Shown here: positions 44,360-51,856 of the stretch, piece by piece
How positions within the stretch are numbered: the first letter of the stretch is position 1
How the letters are laid out: each line of letters begins with the position of its first letter
Assembly: GCF_019793435.1 (NCBI RefSeq)
Contig: NZ_JAILYH010000003.1
Span: 394,966-458,965, forward strand
Direction of reading: 5' to 3'
Length of the DNA stretch: 64,000 nt
Source of the DNA: Rhizobium redzepovicii
Lineage (GTDB): Bacteria; Pseudomonadota; Alphaproteobacteria; Rhizobiales; Rhizobiaceae
Notes under the pieces: model-generated
What the model was told of the DNA's origin: nothing
What the model saw: the letters and a program-made list of their open reading frames with translations, nothing else
Database searches by the model: none
Position numbers and translations under genes: made by a program

Positions 44360-44407
44360 GGAGGTAAAACAGGGTAAGTCATAAACAGGCTAACAGGGAT
44401 AAAACCG

Positions 44408-44674
44408 ATGGCACGCTTTGAAATGCACAATGCTGAAACGGCCACCATGGGTGGCGACAACAGCGCCGATGTCTTCTGTGAAATGGGTCTGATGTATGCG
44501 ACCGGCCGCGGCTGCGAAGTCGATCTGGTCGCAGCCCACAAATGGCTGAACATCGCCGCAATCAAGGGCAACGATCGCGCCGCCGAGCTTCGTGCGGATG
44601 TGGCCGCCGCCATGGACAAGATGCAGATCGTGGCGGCGCTGCGCGCCGCCCGCGAATGGATGACGGTCCACTGA
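44408..44674 (+). CDS. Single Sel1-like repeat protein
   Basis: 88 residues beginning MARFEMHNAETATMGGDNSA. One Sel1/TPR-like unit is clear: EMGLMYATGRGCEVDLVAAH then KWLNIAAIKGNDRAAELR. There is no signal peptide, so it is cytosolic. Such short SLR proteins act as protein-interaction adaptors. It is preceded by an AT-rich promoter region and a structured leader, and followed by a strong terminator. Confidence 0.82.
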   Translation: MARFEMHNAETATMGGDNSADVFCEMGLMYATGRGCEVDLVAAHKWLNIAAIKGNDRAAELRADVAAAMDKMQIVAALRAAREWMTVH

Positions 44675-44769
44675 ACCTGTCCTGCCGACCCGGCGGGAAT
44701 GGATATAAGAACCTCGGAAAGAGGGGAGCCGGCAGGGCGCTTTCGATGGGCCCGACGCCAGGAGAACGG

Positions 44770-44801
44770 AACCGCGGCCGGATCCTCCACCGGCCGCGGT
44801 T
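44770..44801 (+). terminator. Terminator after the Sel1 gene
   Basis: Perfect 12-bp arms AACCGCGGCCGG (44770-44781) and CCGGCCGCGGTT (44790-44801) followed by CTGCTGTTTTA, 96 bp beyond the stop codon. Confidence 0.75.
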
Positions 44802-44823
44802 CTGCTGTTTTACATCAACTGTA

Positions 44824-44873
44824 AGAGCATGATGTCGCCCGAAAACCGCTGACACTTTTCGGCATCATGCTCT
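44824..44873. repeat. Rhizobial intergenic palindromic repeat (RIME-like)
   Basis: Arms AGAGCATGATG (44824-44834) and CATCATGCTCT (44863-44873) are perfectly complementary, and CCGAAAA (44839-44845) pairs with TTTTCGG (44856-44862) inside. The sequence class (AGAGCATGATG...CCGAAAA...) is scattered in rhizobial genomes. Here it abuts the stop codon of the aminotransferase gene and could terminate transcription from either side. Confidence 0.75.
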
Positions 44874-44874
44874 A

Positions 44875-45987
44875 TCAGCCGATCTGTTTCAGCACCTGCG
44901 GCAGCGCGTCTTCGAACAGCGCCATATCCGCCTCCGGCCCGACGCTGACGCGAATGCAGCGATTGAGTGGCGCCACGCCGGGCATGCGGATGAAGACGCC
45001 GCGTTCCATCAGCCCGTCGACGATCGCCCGCGCATAGGCGCCATCGCGGCCGGCGTCGATCGCCACGAAATTCGTAGCCGAGGGCAGGGGCTCAAACCCG
45101 TTTGCCCGGGCGATGCCGCCGATCCGCTCCCGCGCCGCCTGGATTTTCCCGACTACCTCGGCGAGATAGGCCTGGTCCTTGAGAGCGGCAAGGGCTGCGG
45201 CCGTCGCCAGCCGGTTCATGCCGAAATGATTGCGGATCTTGTCGAAAGCCTGCGCCGTCCCGGCCGTCGAAATCACGTAACCGGTGCGTGAGCCGGCCAG
45301 TCCGTAGGCCTTGGAGAAGGTGCGGGTGCGAACGACGTTCGGCAGTTCGATCAGCGAGGCGATCGACGGCAGCGCGCTTGCCGGCCCGGTCTCGCTATAG
45401 GCCTCGTCGAGTACCATCAGCGTCGTCTCGGGCAGCGCCCGGGCGAAGGCGACGATCCTGTCGGCATCCCACCAGCTTCCCATCGGATTGTCGGGATTGG
45501 CGAAATAGACGAGCGGCGCGTTCTCCCGTTTGACGGCATCGAGCAGGCCGTCGAGATCCTCGCGGTCGTTGGCGTAAGGAACGGTCACAAGCCGGCCGCC
45601 GAAGCCGGCGACGTGGAAATTGAAGGTCGGATAGGCGCCGAGCGAGGTGACGACCGGCGCGCCGGGCTCGATCACCAGCCGGACGATCTGGCCGAGCAAT
45701 TCGTCGATGCCGCTGCCGATGGCGATATTGGCAGCGGGGACGCCGAGATGGTCTGCAAGCGCGTGCCGGAGAGCGAAATTCTCCGGGTCATTGTATTTCC
45801 AGATATTGCCGGCCTCCTCGCGCATCGCTGCAAACACCGAAGGAGCGGGGCCGAAGCCATTCTCATTGGCGCCGATGCGAGCCGAAACGGCAAACCCGCG
45901 CTGGCGCTCGATCGCCTCGGGACCGACGAAGGGAACAGTGGAGGGCAGGGCGCTGGCAAGAGGCGTGAAGCGCGAAAAGGCGGACAT
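44875..45987 (-). CDS. Histidinol-phosphate-aminotransferase-like PLP enzyme (HisC family)
   Basis: 370 residues from ATG 45987. Class I/II aminotransferase fold: RIGANENGFGPAPSVFAAMR is the HisC N-terminal motif, VYFANPDNPMGSWW and MVLDEAYSET hold the PLP-binding Asn and Asp, and RTFSKAYGLAGSRTGYVIS has the PLP lysine; the C-terminal Arg is in NRCIRVSVG. It could transaminate histidinol phosphate or an aromatic amino acid. No other his genes are near, so the role in histidine synthesis is uncertain. Confidence 0.85.
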   Translation of the reverse strand: MSAFSRFTPLASALPSTVPFVGPEAIERQRGFAVSARIGANENGFGPAPSVFAAMREEAGNIWKYNDPENFALRHALADHLGVPAANIAIGSGIDELLGQIVRLVIEPGAPVVTSLGAYPTFNFHVAGFGGRLVTVPYANDREDLDGLLDAVKRENAPLVYFANPDNPMGSWWDADRIVAFARALPETTLMVLDEAYSETGPASALPSIASLIELPNVVRTRTFSKAYGLAGSRTGYVISTAGTAQAFDKIRNHFGMNRLATAAALAALKDQAYLAEVVGKIQAARERIGGIARANGFEPLPSATNFVAIDAGRDGAYARAIVDGLMERGVFIRMPGVAPLNRCIRVSVGPEADMALFEDALPQVLKQIG

Positions 45988-46092
45988 GCGAAGGCAGTTT
46001 CCCGGATATGTTGACGATCGGCGCAACAATAGGCCCGGCCACCACCGACGCAAGCAACATTATTTCTGCAACCAGCTTGTTGTCGGCCTGTT

Positions 46093-46494
46093 TTACGCGC
46101 GGAAGATCGGCGCCCGCCGGGCGGCGATTGCTTCCATGTTGCCGACAAGGAAATCGGTGCGGACGACGCGGCGCAGAACTTCGGGGTCCATGATATTGAT
46201 GAACCGCACCCCGATGCGTTCCTTGTGACGGTAGACCTCGGCACAGCCGATCCGGTAGGCGAGGCCGAGAATGTTGAGATAATAATGTTTCGGCAGGCCG
46301 GCGGTGGTCGACACGATGAACGTGGCGCCGCCTTGGGAGATATCGATGATCTCGGCGCTTCGCATCGAGACGCCGGTGAGGCATGGACGGACGGCGACGA
46401 TACGGGCTGGCCGCTTGACGCTGAACTCTTCCCAGCGCAGGTCGTAGACAGCGGATTTGACCGTGGCAAGGTGTGTGGCGCGGAGCATAGACAT
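46093..46494 (-). CDS. PilZ domain protein (predicted c-di-GMP binding)
   Basis: 133 residues. The c-di-GMP-binding elements are a basic KRPAR near residue 28 and IIDISQGGATFIV (DxSxxG) about 20 residues later, followed by the beta-barrel strands with KERIGVRFINI. The stand-alone domain suggests an adaptor for motility, envelope or polysaccharide control. The ATG at 46494 follows ACGGAGAATGTG. Upstream lies a tandem array with two perfect FNR/FixK-type boxes, implying microaerobic control. Confidence 0.85.
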   Translation of the reverse strand: MSMLRATHLATVKSAVYDLRWEEFSVKRPARIVAVRPCLTGVSMRSAEIIDISQGGATFIVSTTAGLPKHYYLNILGLAYRIGCAEVYRHKERIGVRFINIMDPEVLRRVVRTDFLVGNMEAIAARRAPIFRA

Positions 46495-46529
46495 TCACAT
46501 TCTCCGTCAGTCAGGACGCATTTGGGGTC

Positions 46530-46606
46530 TTCATCACAAGCATGCGGGTCTTGATCACAAGCGAGCGGTCTTGATCACGATCAAGCGGGGTCTTGATCAC
46601 GATCAA
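46530..46606 (-). promoter_or_regulatory. Tandem ~21-bp repeats with two perfect FNR/FixK-type boxes
   Basis: Four direct repeats start near 46530, 46551, 46571 and 46593. The two farthest from the PilZ gene are perfect TTGATCACGATCAA palindromes (46571-46584 and 46593-46606), matching the TTGAT-N4-ATCAA anaerobox bound by FnrN/FixK. The nearer two keep only one good half (TTGATCACAAGC, TTCATCACAAGC). Centres of the perfect boxes are 84 and 106 bp from the PilZ ATG. Confidence 0.7.
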
Positions 46607-46735
46607 GGTCACACGAATGTTTTGCACATTCGTCAAGGATAAAATTACAATTTTAACGAGTTCAAACTTTGTTCCCAAGCGGGACGCCCCGATGTTCATT
46701 ATCGGGACGCGGGCTTTCAACCGGAGGTCTCGTTT

Positions 46736-47137
46736 TCAGCCAAGGATTCTGACGGCGAGATATCCGCCGACGGCAGTCACCCCCGTCAGCAACGTGCCCC
46801 AGGCCATGTCAATGAGGCTCATCGTGAGCGGCCAGTTGCGGAGCGTTGCGAGATTGGTGATGTCGTAAGTGCCATAGGCCGCCAGTCCCAGAATGGCACC
46901 GTGGAGAAGGGCCGTGGCGATCGAGCCCGCTGATAATGCCGGCAGCACGGCAAGCACAACCACCGCGGCGGCAAAGAACAGATAAAACAGCGCGGCGACG
47001 GCAAGATTGGGCGAGGGCAGCATCAGCGCTCCCAGCTGGTCGCGATAAAAATTGCGCGCCACCAGTCCAAGCCAGATCCCGTCGCAGACGAGAAGGGTGA
47101 GAAAGGTGCCGGCATAAGCAAACAATGCTGTTTTCAT
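46736..47137 (-). CDS. DUF2177 family membrane protein
   Basis: 133 residues from ATG 47137 (CGGAGATCAACG upstream). Four TM segments; the N-terminal TFLTLLVCDGIWLGLVARNF and late TYDITNLATLRNWPLTMSLI, then DMAWGT are the family hallmarks. Inner membrane, function unknown. It is divergent from the host-attachment-family gene, with 159 bp between start codons. Confidence 0.85.
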   Translation of the reverse strand: MKTALFAYAGTFLTLLVCDGIWLGLVARNFYRDQLGALMLPSPNLAVAALFYLFFAAAVVVLAVLPALSAGSIATALLHGAILGLAAYGTYDITNLATLRNWPLTMSLIDMAWGTLLTGVTAVGGYLAVRILG

Positions 47138-47175
47138 CGTTGATCTCCGAACCTGTCTTTCTACGCGGCAACGGC

Positions 47176-47197
47176 CGATCGGATCGCTGTCCGATCG
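47176..47197. promoter_or_regulatory. Palindrome in the DUF2177/host-attachment divergent region
   Basis: CGATCGGA (47176-47183) and TCCGATCG (47190-47197) with a 6-bp spacer, positioned between the two divergent start codons. A candidate operator for a dimeric regulator acting on both genes; no regulator is named by the context. Confidence 0.35.
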
Positions 47198-47296
47198 ATT
47201 TTGCTGCAATTTTTGCGAACTCTTTCAATGGCCGGGCGTTCTGCCTTGATCGATGAAGCACGGCGCGCTTCGAATGACGACAGCGAGGAGTTGAAA

Positions 47297-47743
47297 ATGA
47301 CCAACGTCAAAATCCCTTGGGAATCATGGGTCGTGGTCTGCGACGGAGCCAAGGCTCTGATCATGCAGAATGCTGGCGACGCTCAACTGATGAACCTAAA
47401 GGTGCTTGAAACCCTGACGCAGCCGAGCGCGCCGGATCGCGAGATGGGCGCCGATAAGCCAGGCCGGACCCATGCCGCAGACGGCTTGAGCGGCAGCGCT
47501 GTTGAGGAGACCAGTTGGCAGGACCAGGCCGAAGCCGGATTTTTGAAACAGGTGGCCGAAAAGCTCGATGAGCTGGTGCAGAAGAAGAACGCCCGTCGCA
47601 TCGTTATCGTTGCACCGCCAAAGGCGCTCGGTACATTGCGGCCGGCGCTTCGTGCCGACACGCAAGCCGCGATCACCGCGGAGGTGGCAAAAGATTATAC
47701 CAATATGCCGGTGGACGAGATCGAGCGGCATCTCGCTGCTTGA
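47297..47743 (+). CDS. Host-attachment-family protein (protein required for attachment to host cells)
   Basis: 148 residues from ATG 47297 (GAGGAGTTGAAA upstream). The family pattern is WVVVCDGAKALIMQNAG at the N-terminus, a central SWQDQAEAGFLKQVAEKLDE helix, and IVIVAPPKALGTLRPALRAD with TNMPVDEIERHL at the end. The fold is eRF1-domain-like; there is no signal peptide. Named for Agrobacterium attachment mutants, but its biochemical role is unknown. Stands alone on this strand. Confidence 0.85.
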   Translation: MTNVKIPWESWVVVCDGAKALIMQNAGDAQLMNLKVLETLTQPSAPDREMGADKPGRTHAADGLSGSAVEETSWQDQAEAGFLKQVAEKLDELVQKKNARRIVIVAPPKALGTLRPALRADTQAAITAEVAKDYTNMPVDEIERHLAA

Positions 47744-47817
47744 GGGTAAGCCGATCTCCCAGACATCCAAAACAAAGCGATAGGGAAAACGCGGGTTTGA
47801 CGGCCCGCGTTTTCGCT

Positions 47818-48684
47818 TTATATCGCCGGGCTCTGCCCGGCAAACAGCGCTTCATGATCGGCAAAGAGCGCTGCCAGGCGGTCGATGACGATTCTGACCT
47901 CCGGCCGTTGCCTCTCGTCGTCATGCGCGACGATCCACATATCGTAGGTCAGCGCGTCGATGAGCGGCCCGGCGCGGACAAGCTTGCGGTCCTGATCGCC
48001 GATGAAACAGGGAAGCACGCCGCGGCCGGCGCCGCCGCGGATCAGATGAAACAGCATATGCGGCGTGTTTGTCCAACTGGTGATCCAGTAGTCCGGCTGC
48101 TCAAACGTCCATTTATCCGCCGGCGTGACGGCGGTATCGGTGCCGAGCGAGATCCAGTTGCAGTTGGACGCGTCATAATCCGCTGCCTGGTAAGCCGCAT
48201 GCGCCACCTTGACCGAGCGGCGGATCGCGACGTTGCCGCTGTCGGGCCGGCTGTGGCCAACGGCGATATGCGCCTGGCGATAGGTGAAATCGACGCCGGT
48301 ATCGCAGGTCTTGTAGCACATGCGGAAGCTGTCTTTCGGCGTCCAGACGCTGGCGAGATGGTCGGCGATGAAGCGCGAGGTCCAGCTGTCGGCGGCCGTC
48401 GAGACGATCGGCAGCGTCAGAACCTCGCCGCGCCAGTCGGAGATCGCCCGCGCCGCATCCTGCATCAGCCGCACGCGGTCGAGCAGTTCCTGCCCATCTT
48501 TCGCCAGCAGATAACCGGTGGGGCCGCGGCTGAACAACGATCGGCCCGTCACCCGTTCGAGCGCCAGCATGCGCCGGCCGATCGTCGGCGCGCTGAGGCC
48601 GGTGCGCGCGGCTGCCGCCGAAAGCCCGCCGCCGGTCGCGACATGGAAGAACAGCTGCAGGTCGTCCCAGTTCGCATCTTTCAT
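47818..48684 (-). CDS. LysR family transcriptional regulator
   Basis: 288 residues. The N-terminal helix-turn-helix is LQLFFHVATGGGLSAAAART with GLSAPTIGRRMLALERVTG. The effector domain follows, though it is short and divergent (VLTLPIVSTAADSWTSRFIA). No divergent partner gene sits directly upstream except a small hypothetical gene on the other strand, so the target cannot be deduced. Confidence 0.88.
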   Translation of the reverse strand: MKDANWDDLQLFFHVATGGGLSAAAARTGLSAPTIGRRMLALERVTGRSLFSRGPTGYLLAKDGQELLDRVRLMQDAARAISDWRGEVLTLPIVSTAADSWTSRFIADHLASVWTPKDSFRMCYKTCDTGVDFTYRQAHIAVGHSRPDSGNVAIRRSVKVAHAAYQAADYDASNCNWISLGTDTAVTPADKWTFEQPDYWITSWTNTPHMLFHLIRGGAGRGVLPCFIGDQDRKLVRAGPLIDALTYDMWIVAHDDERQRPEVRIVIDRLAALFADHEALFAGQSPAI

Positions 48685-48774
48685 GGATGAAAACCCCCTT
48701 TCCCCAGCGCCTCTACATCGGAGAGGCGTGAAGGCCTAGCTCAAGTGCTCCAGCAATAGATGGAGGATGAAGCA

Positions 48775-49023
48775 ATGCTTCTCAACTGGATCATTCTGTT
48801 CGAGGAAGTCGAATCCCGCAGTCGCCGCATGCGCCGCGATCCCATGGCCGATCCGCTCGATGGACCGGAATGGCGCGGACTTCTCTGGATCGTTCCGATC
48901 ATGGCATACCTGGCCTCGAGAAGAGGCGAGACGAGGAGATGGCGCCGCCACAAGGCGCAGCTTGGACGAAGCCTCAGGTTTCGAAGCTCAGCCGCAGCAC
49001 GTGGTGCAGGAATTCCGGATTGA
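48775..49023 (+). CDS. Possible small protein, 82 residues, unknown
   Basis: ATG 48775 has GGAGG 8 bases upstream. The product starts MLLNWIILFEEVESRSRRMR and has one hydrophobic stretch GLLWIVPIMAYLA near residue 40, then a basic tail. Codon use is gene-like in the first two thirds. The last 50 bp overlap the convergent PilZ-like gene. Supported by start signal and composition only. Confidence 0.42.
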   Translation: MLLNWIILFEEVESRSRRMRRDPMADPLDGPEWRGLLWIVPIMAYLASRRGETRRWRRHKAQLGRSLRFRSSAAARGAGIPD

Positions 49024-49306
49024 GCAGCATGTTGAAGCTGACCGTCACCCATTCGCCTTCGCGCTTGACCATGGTCGCGCCGATCTCGTCATGGATGCCG
49101 AGGATTTCGAGGAAGAAATGGCTCGGCATTTCCAGGTTCGGGCTGACTTCGAGCAGTGCGCCGGCAAGGGTGATCGTGCGGATCAGGCAGCGCACCTGCG
49201 TTCCGGTGCTGAGGTGGTGGCCGACGAAAATGATATTGCCGGGCCTGTCGAGCTTGAATTCCCTGTAAGCACGTTCCGGCTTGGGGTGGTCTGTGTCGAG
49301 GTGCAT
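48974..49306 (-). CDS. PilZ-like domain protein with degenerate c-di-GMP motif
   Basis: 110 residues from ATG 49306. The beta-barrel layout matches the PilZ protein at 46093: FKLDRPGNIIFVGH, CLIRTITLAGALLEVSPNL, FFLEILGIHDEIGATMVKRE and VTVSFN. The DxSxxG motif is replaced by TITLAG and the basic RxxxR element is weak, so ligand binding may be lost or altered. Possibly a paralogue with structural or partner-binding function. Confidence 0.65.
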   Translation of the reverse strand: MHLDTDHPKPERAYREFKLDRPGNIIFVGHHLSTGTQVRCLIRTITLAGALLEVSPNLEMPSHFFLEILGIHDEIGATMVKREGEWVTVSFNMLLNPEFLHHVLRLSFET

Positions 49307-49659
49307 CTGAAAGGCCCTTTTAGCCTCCGCTTGTTCTACCACAGGATATTAGTTGAAGAATGCTGACGATTGCTGAAGAACATTGTGAAGATTGAATGCT
49401 TATGGGGGACTTGCGGGAAAATCGCACCGATTTCGGGCAGATTTGCCCCAAATTTGCTCACTCCAGCTCAATGTCAGCCATTCTTGACATGTCGGCAGCC
49501 TTCGCGCATACAAAGGCCGGTTCGAGGCACCGGCCGCTCGCGGATGAAAATCCATGGTGAAGTCCTCGCGATCATGGTCACGGCCCTTGTGCATGCTGAC
49601 TGGCGGCAATGCGAGCTCCCATCTACAGTCGAAGAGCATGCCTTGCGAAGGCTCACTCC
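49307..49659. other. Intergenic region without supported gene
   Basis: 353 bp between the PilZ-like gene and the glyoxalase-superfamily gene. Notable only are AAGGGCCTTT near the PilZ-like start and CCGG...CCGG stem potential around 49520-49545. The open frames here are short and lack start signals. Confidence 0.4.
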
Positions 49660-50100
49660 ATGACGACCACCTATCCTGCCATTGACGAATTGAAGGCCCA
49701 GGCCAAACGCCTGCGCCAGGCGATGAACGATCGCGGCACCGCGCTGACCCACAGTGCCGCCTTGGAAATGATTGCCCGCCAGCACGGCGCGCGTGACTGG
49801 AATACGCTGGCGGCGCTAGCGGCAAAGGCCAATGCGGCTGCGAAGACGCCGCTCTTCGTCGGCGCGCATATTCGCGGCCGTTATCTCAATCAGCCGTTCA
49901 CCGGCGAAATCCTCTCGCTCTCGGCCCTGCCGGGCGGCGATCTCCACAGGATCACCATCCATTTCGACGAAGCGGTGGATGTCGTGACCTTCGAGAGCTT
50001 TTCAGCCTTTCGCCGGCGTGTGACCGGACAGGTCGACGCCGACGGCGTCTCGCCGAGGAAAACCTCGAACGGCGTGCCGCATCTGGTGCTTGATCTCTAA
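49660..50100 (+). CDS. Glyoxalase-superfamily protein (Glyoxalase_8-like N-terminal domain)
   Basis: 146 residues from ATG 49660. The N-terminus has the characteristic AIDELKAQAKRLRQAMNDRG then HSAALEMIARQHGARDWNTL. The rest is a beta-rich segment (FTGEILSLSALPGGDLHRIT). The N-terminal module is common in rhizobia and often precedes a glyoxalase/bleomycin-type fold; the activity is unknown. The gene is 84 bp upstream of the MATE gene on the same strand. Confidence 0.75.
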   Translation: MTTTYPAIDELKAQAKRLRQAMNDRGTALTHSAALEMIARQHGARDWNTLAALAAKANAAAKTPLFVGAHIRGRYLNQPFTGEILSLSALPGGDLHRITIHFDEAVDVVTFESFSAFRRRVTGQVDADGVSPRKTSNGVPHLVLDL

Positions 50101-50184
50101 ATCACTTTTGATTCCCTTTGAGGCCGCCTGAATCCGGATGTTTTCTACCCGGATCGGACCTCGCCATCCCGCACGGATTTCTCC

Positions 50185-51549
50185 ATGACCGATCTTTCCC
50201 AGGGCAATGCCTTTCTCACCGGCTGGTTGCCGGGCGTCTTCATCAGGACGGCGGCGCCGATCGTCGCGATCACCACGCTCAACGGCCTCTTCACCGTCGT
50301 CGACGCCTATTTTCTCGGCGCCTATGTCGGCCCTGACGCGCTCTCCGCCGTCAGCCTGATTTTCCCGGGTCTGATGCTTCTGATCGCCCTGCAATCGCTC
50401 GTTTCGAACGGCATGGCGAGCATCCTCGCGCGCCGGCTCGGGGCCGGCGATCGCCGGGGCGCGGGCAGGGTATTTGCCGGCGCCCATATGCTGGCGCTGG
50501 CCGTCACCCTCATCCTCAACATGCTCTACTGGACCCTGGGCCGCCAGATCATCGACGCCGGTGCCGGTACGGCCGCGGTGGCCGAGGGTGCCATGCTGTT
50601 CATGGGCGCGATGATAGCCTTTGCGCCGGTGAGCTTCTTCCTGTCGCTGCATCTCGACGGATTGCGCTGCGAAGGCAAGATCGGTTTCATGACGCTGGTG
50701 ACGCTGTCAGCCTCGCTGCTCAACATCCTCGCCAACTGGCTATTCATGGCGGTGATGCATTGGGGCGTGCTCGGTTCGGCCGCCGGCTCCATCGCCTCGC
50801 AATTCGTCTGTCTCGCCGCCGTGCTCGCCTATCGTTGGCGCCGGCCGGCGGCACTCAGGCCTTCTCGAGGTTTCGCGCTTGCCGAATGGCGCGGCATCGT
50901 CGCCTTCGGCGCGCCGATGAGCCTCGGCTTCATCGGCATATCGCTGGCATCCGCCGCCATTCTCGTCAATATCTCGCTCTGGAGCGTGGCAGATCATGTC
51001 GCGACGGTCGCCGCTTACGGCATCATCACCCGGATCATGACCTTCACCTATCTGCCGCTGCTTGGTCTCAGCATCGCCCTGCAGACGATTGCCGGCAACA
51101 ATCACGGCGCTGGCCTCGGGCTTCGTGTCGGCCGCAGCCTGCAGATCGCCATGCTTTCGGCACTCGTCTATTGCAGCCTGGTCGAGATCGCCGTCGAACT
51201 GCTGGCCGGCCGTCTCGGCGCCATCTTCGTCACTGACCCCGCCATTGTCGCCGAGGTCAGGCGAATTCTGCCCTGGACGATCGGCGCCTATTTCCTCTTC
51301 GGGCAGATGCTGATCCTGTCTTCCTATTTCCAGTCCATCGGCGATGCACCGCGCGCGGCGATTTTCGGACTGTCGCGGCCCTATCTCTTCACCCTGCCGC
51401 TCACCTTCCTGCTGCCCTTCGTCTTCGGCGAGCAAGGGATCTGGATGGTGCCGGTCTTTGCCGAGGCAGGCATGTCCATTCTTGCCTTCCTGGTGCTGTC
51501 GCAGAATGCCAGGCACCGCGGCTGGCGCTACGGACTTCTGCCCGCCTGA
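50185..51549 (+). CDS. MATE family efflux transporter
   Basis: 454 residues, twelve TM segments in two MatE halves. N-terminus AAPIVAITTLNGLFTVVDAY then FLGAYVGPDALSAVSLIFP is typical, as are SLVSNGMASILARRLGAGDR and the second-half LGLSIALQTIAGNNHGAG. It is a Na+ or H+ coupled exporter of cationic drugs or plant secondary metabolites; the substrate is unknown. The ribosome-binding site is weak. Confidence 0.9.
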   Translation: MTDLSQGNAFLTGWLPGVFIRTAAPIVAITTLNGLFTVVDAYFLGAYVGPDALSAVSLIFPGLMLLIALQSLVSNGMASILARRLGAGDRRGAGRVFAGAHMLALAVTLILNMLYWTLGRQIIDAGAGTAAVAEGAMLFMGAMIAFAPVSFFLSLHLDGLRCEGKIGFMTLVTLSASLLNILANWLFMAVMHWGVLGSAAGSIASQFVCLAAVLAYRWRRPAALRPSRGFALAEWRGIVAFGAPMSLGFIGISLASAAILVNISLWSVADHVATVAAYGIITRIMTFTYLPLLGLSIALQTIAGNNHGAGLGLRVGRSLQIAMLSALVYCSLVEIAVELLAGRLGAIFVTDPAIVAEVRRILPWTIGAYFLFGQMLILSSYFQSIGDAPRAAIFGLSRPYLFTLPLTFLLPFVFGEQGIWMVPVFAEAGMSILAFLVLSQNARHRGWRYGLLPA

Positions 51550-51593
51550 GTCGTAATAGCCGCGCGGGGAGCGCGGCTATTGGCCGATCCCGT

Positions 51594-51755
51594 CTATTCC
51601 TTGCCCGCCGAAGCGGCCGATGTCGCGGCTTCCGCCTCGTTCAGCGCCTCGGCGCATTCCTGGCAGCAAACCTCGACAGTCTTGCCGCCGAGCTTGACGG
51701 TGATGGTCTCTGCGCCGAGTTCACAGTCGCAGGCAGCGCATGTCGTCTTCTTCAT
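51594..51755 (-). CDS. Cys-rich mini-protein, predicted metal binding, 53 residues
   Basis: ATG 51755 with CCGGAGGATCATCCT upstream. MKKTTCAACDCELGAETITV contains Cys6, Cys9 and Cys11; VEVCCQECAEALNEAEA contains Cys30, Cys31 and Cys34, followed by an Ala-rich tail. The layout of two knuckles around a beta hairpin resembles TRASH/YHS-like zinc or copper binding modules. It lies 101 bp downstream of, and co-oriented with, an AraC regulator that also has a Cys cluster. Confidence 0.8.
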   Translation of the reverse strand: MKKTTCAACDCELGAETITVKLGGKTVEVCCQECAEALNEAEAATSAASAGKE

Positions 51756-51856
51756 AGGATGATCCTCCGGTTGATCGTCCCCGGATCGGGACAGTCTCAT
51801 AAGATCATCGAAGACCGCATCGCCGCTGTCGAAATCTTTAGCGATCGATGTGGGAC

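Noticed and set aside
46511..46720. 69-codon minus-strand open frame running through the FNR-box array
   Set aside because: Its repeated VIKT-type peptide is just the translation of the DNA repeats; it lacks a ribosome-binding site and the regulatory explanation is better.
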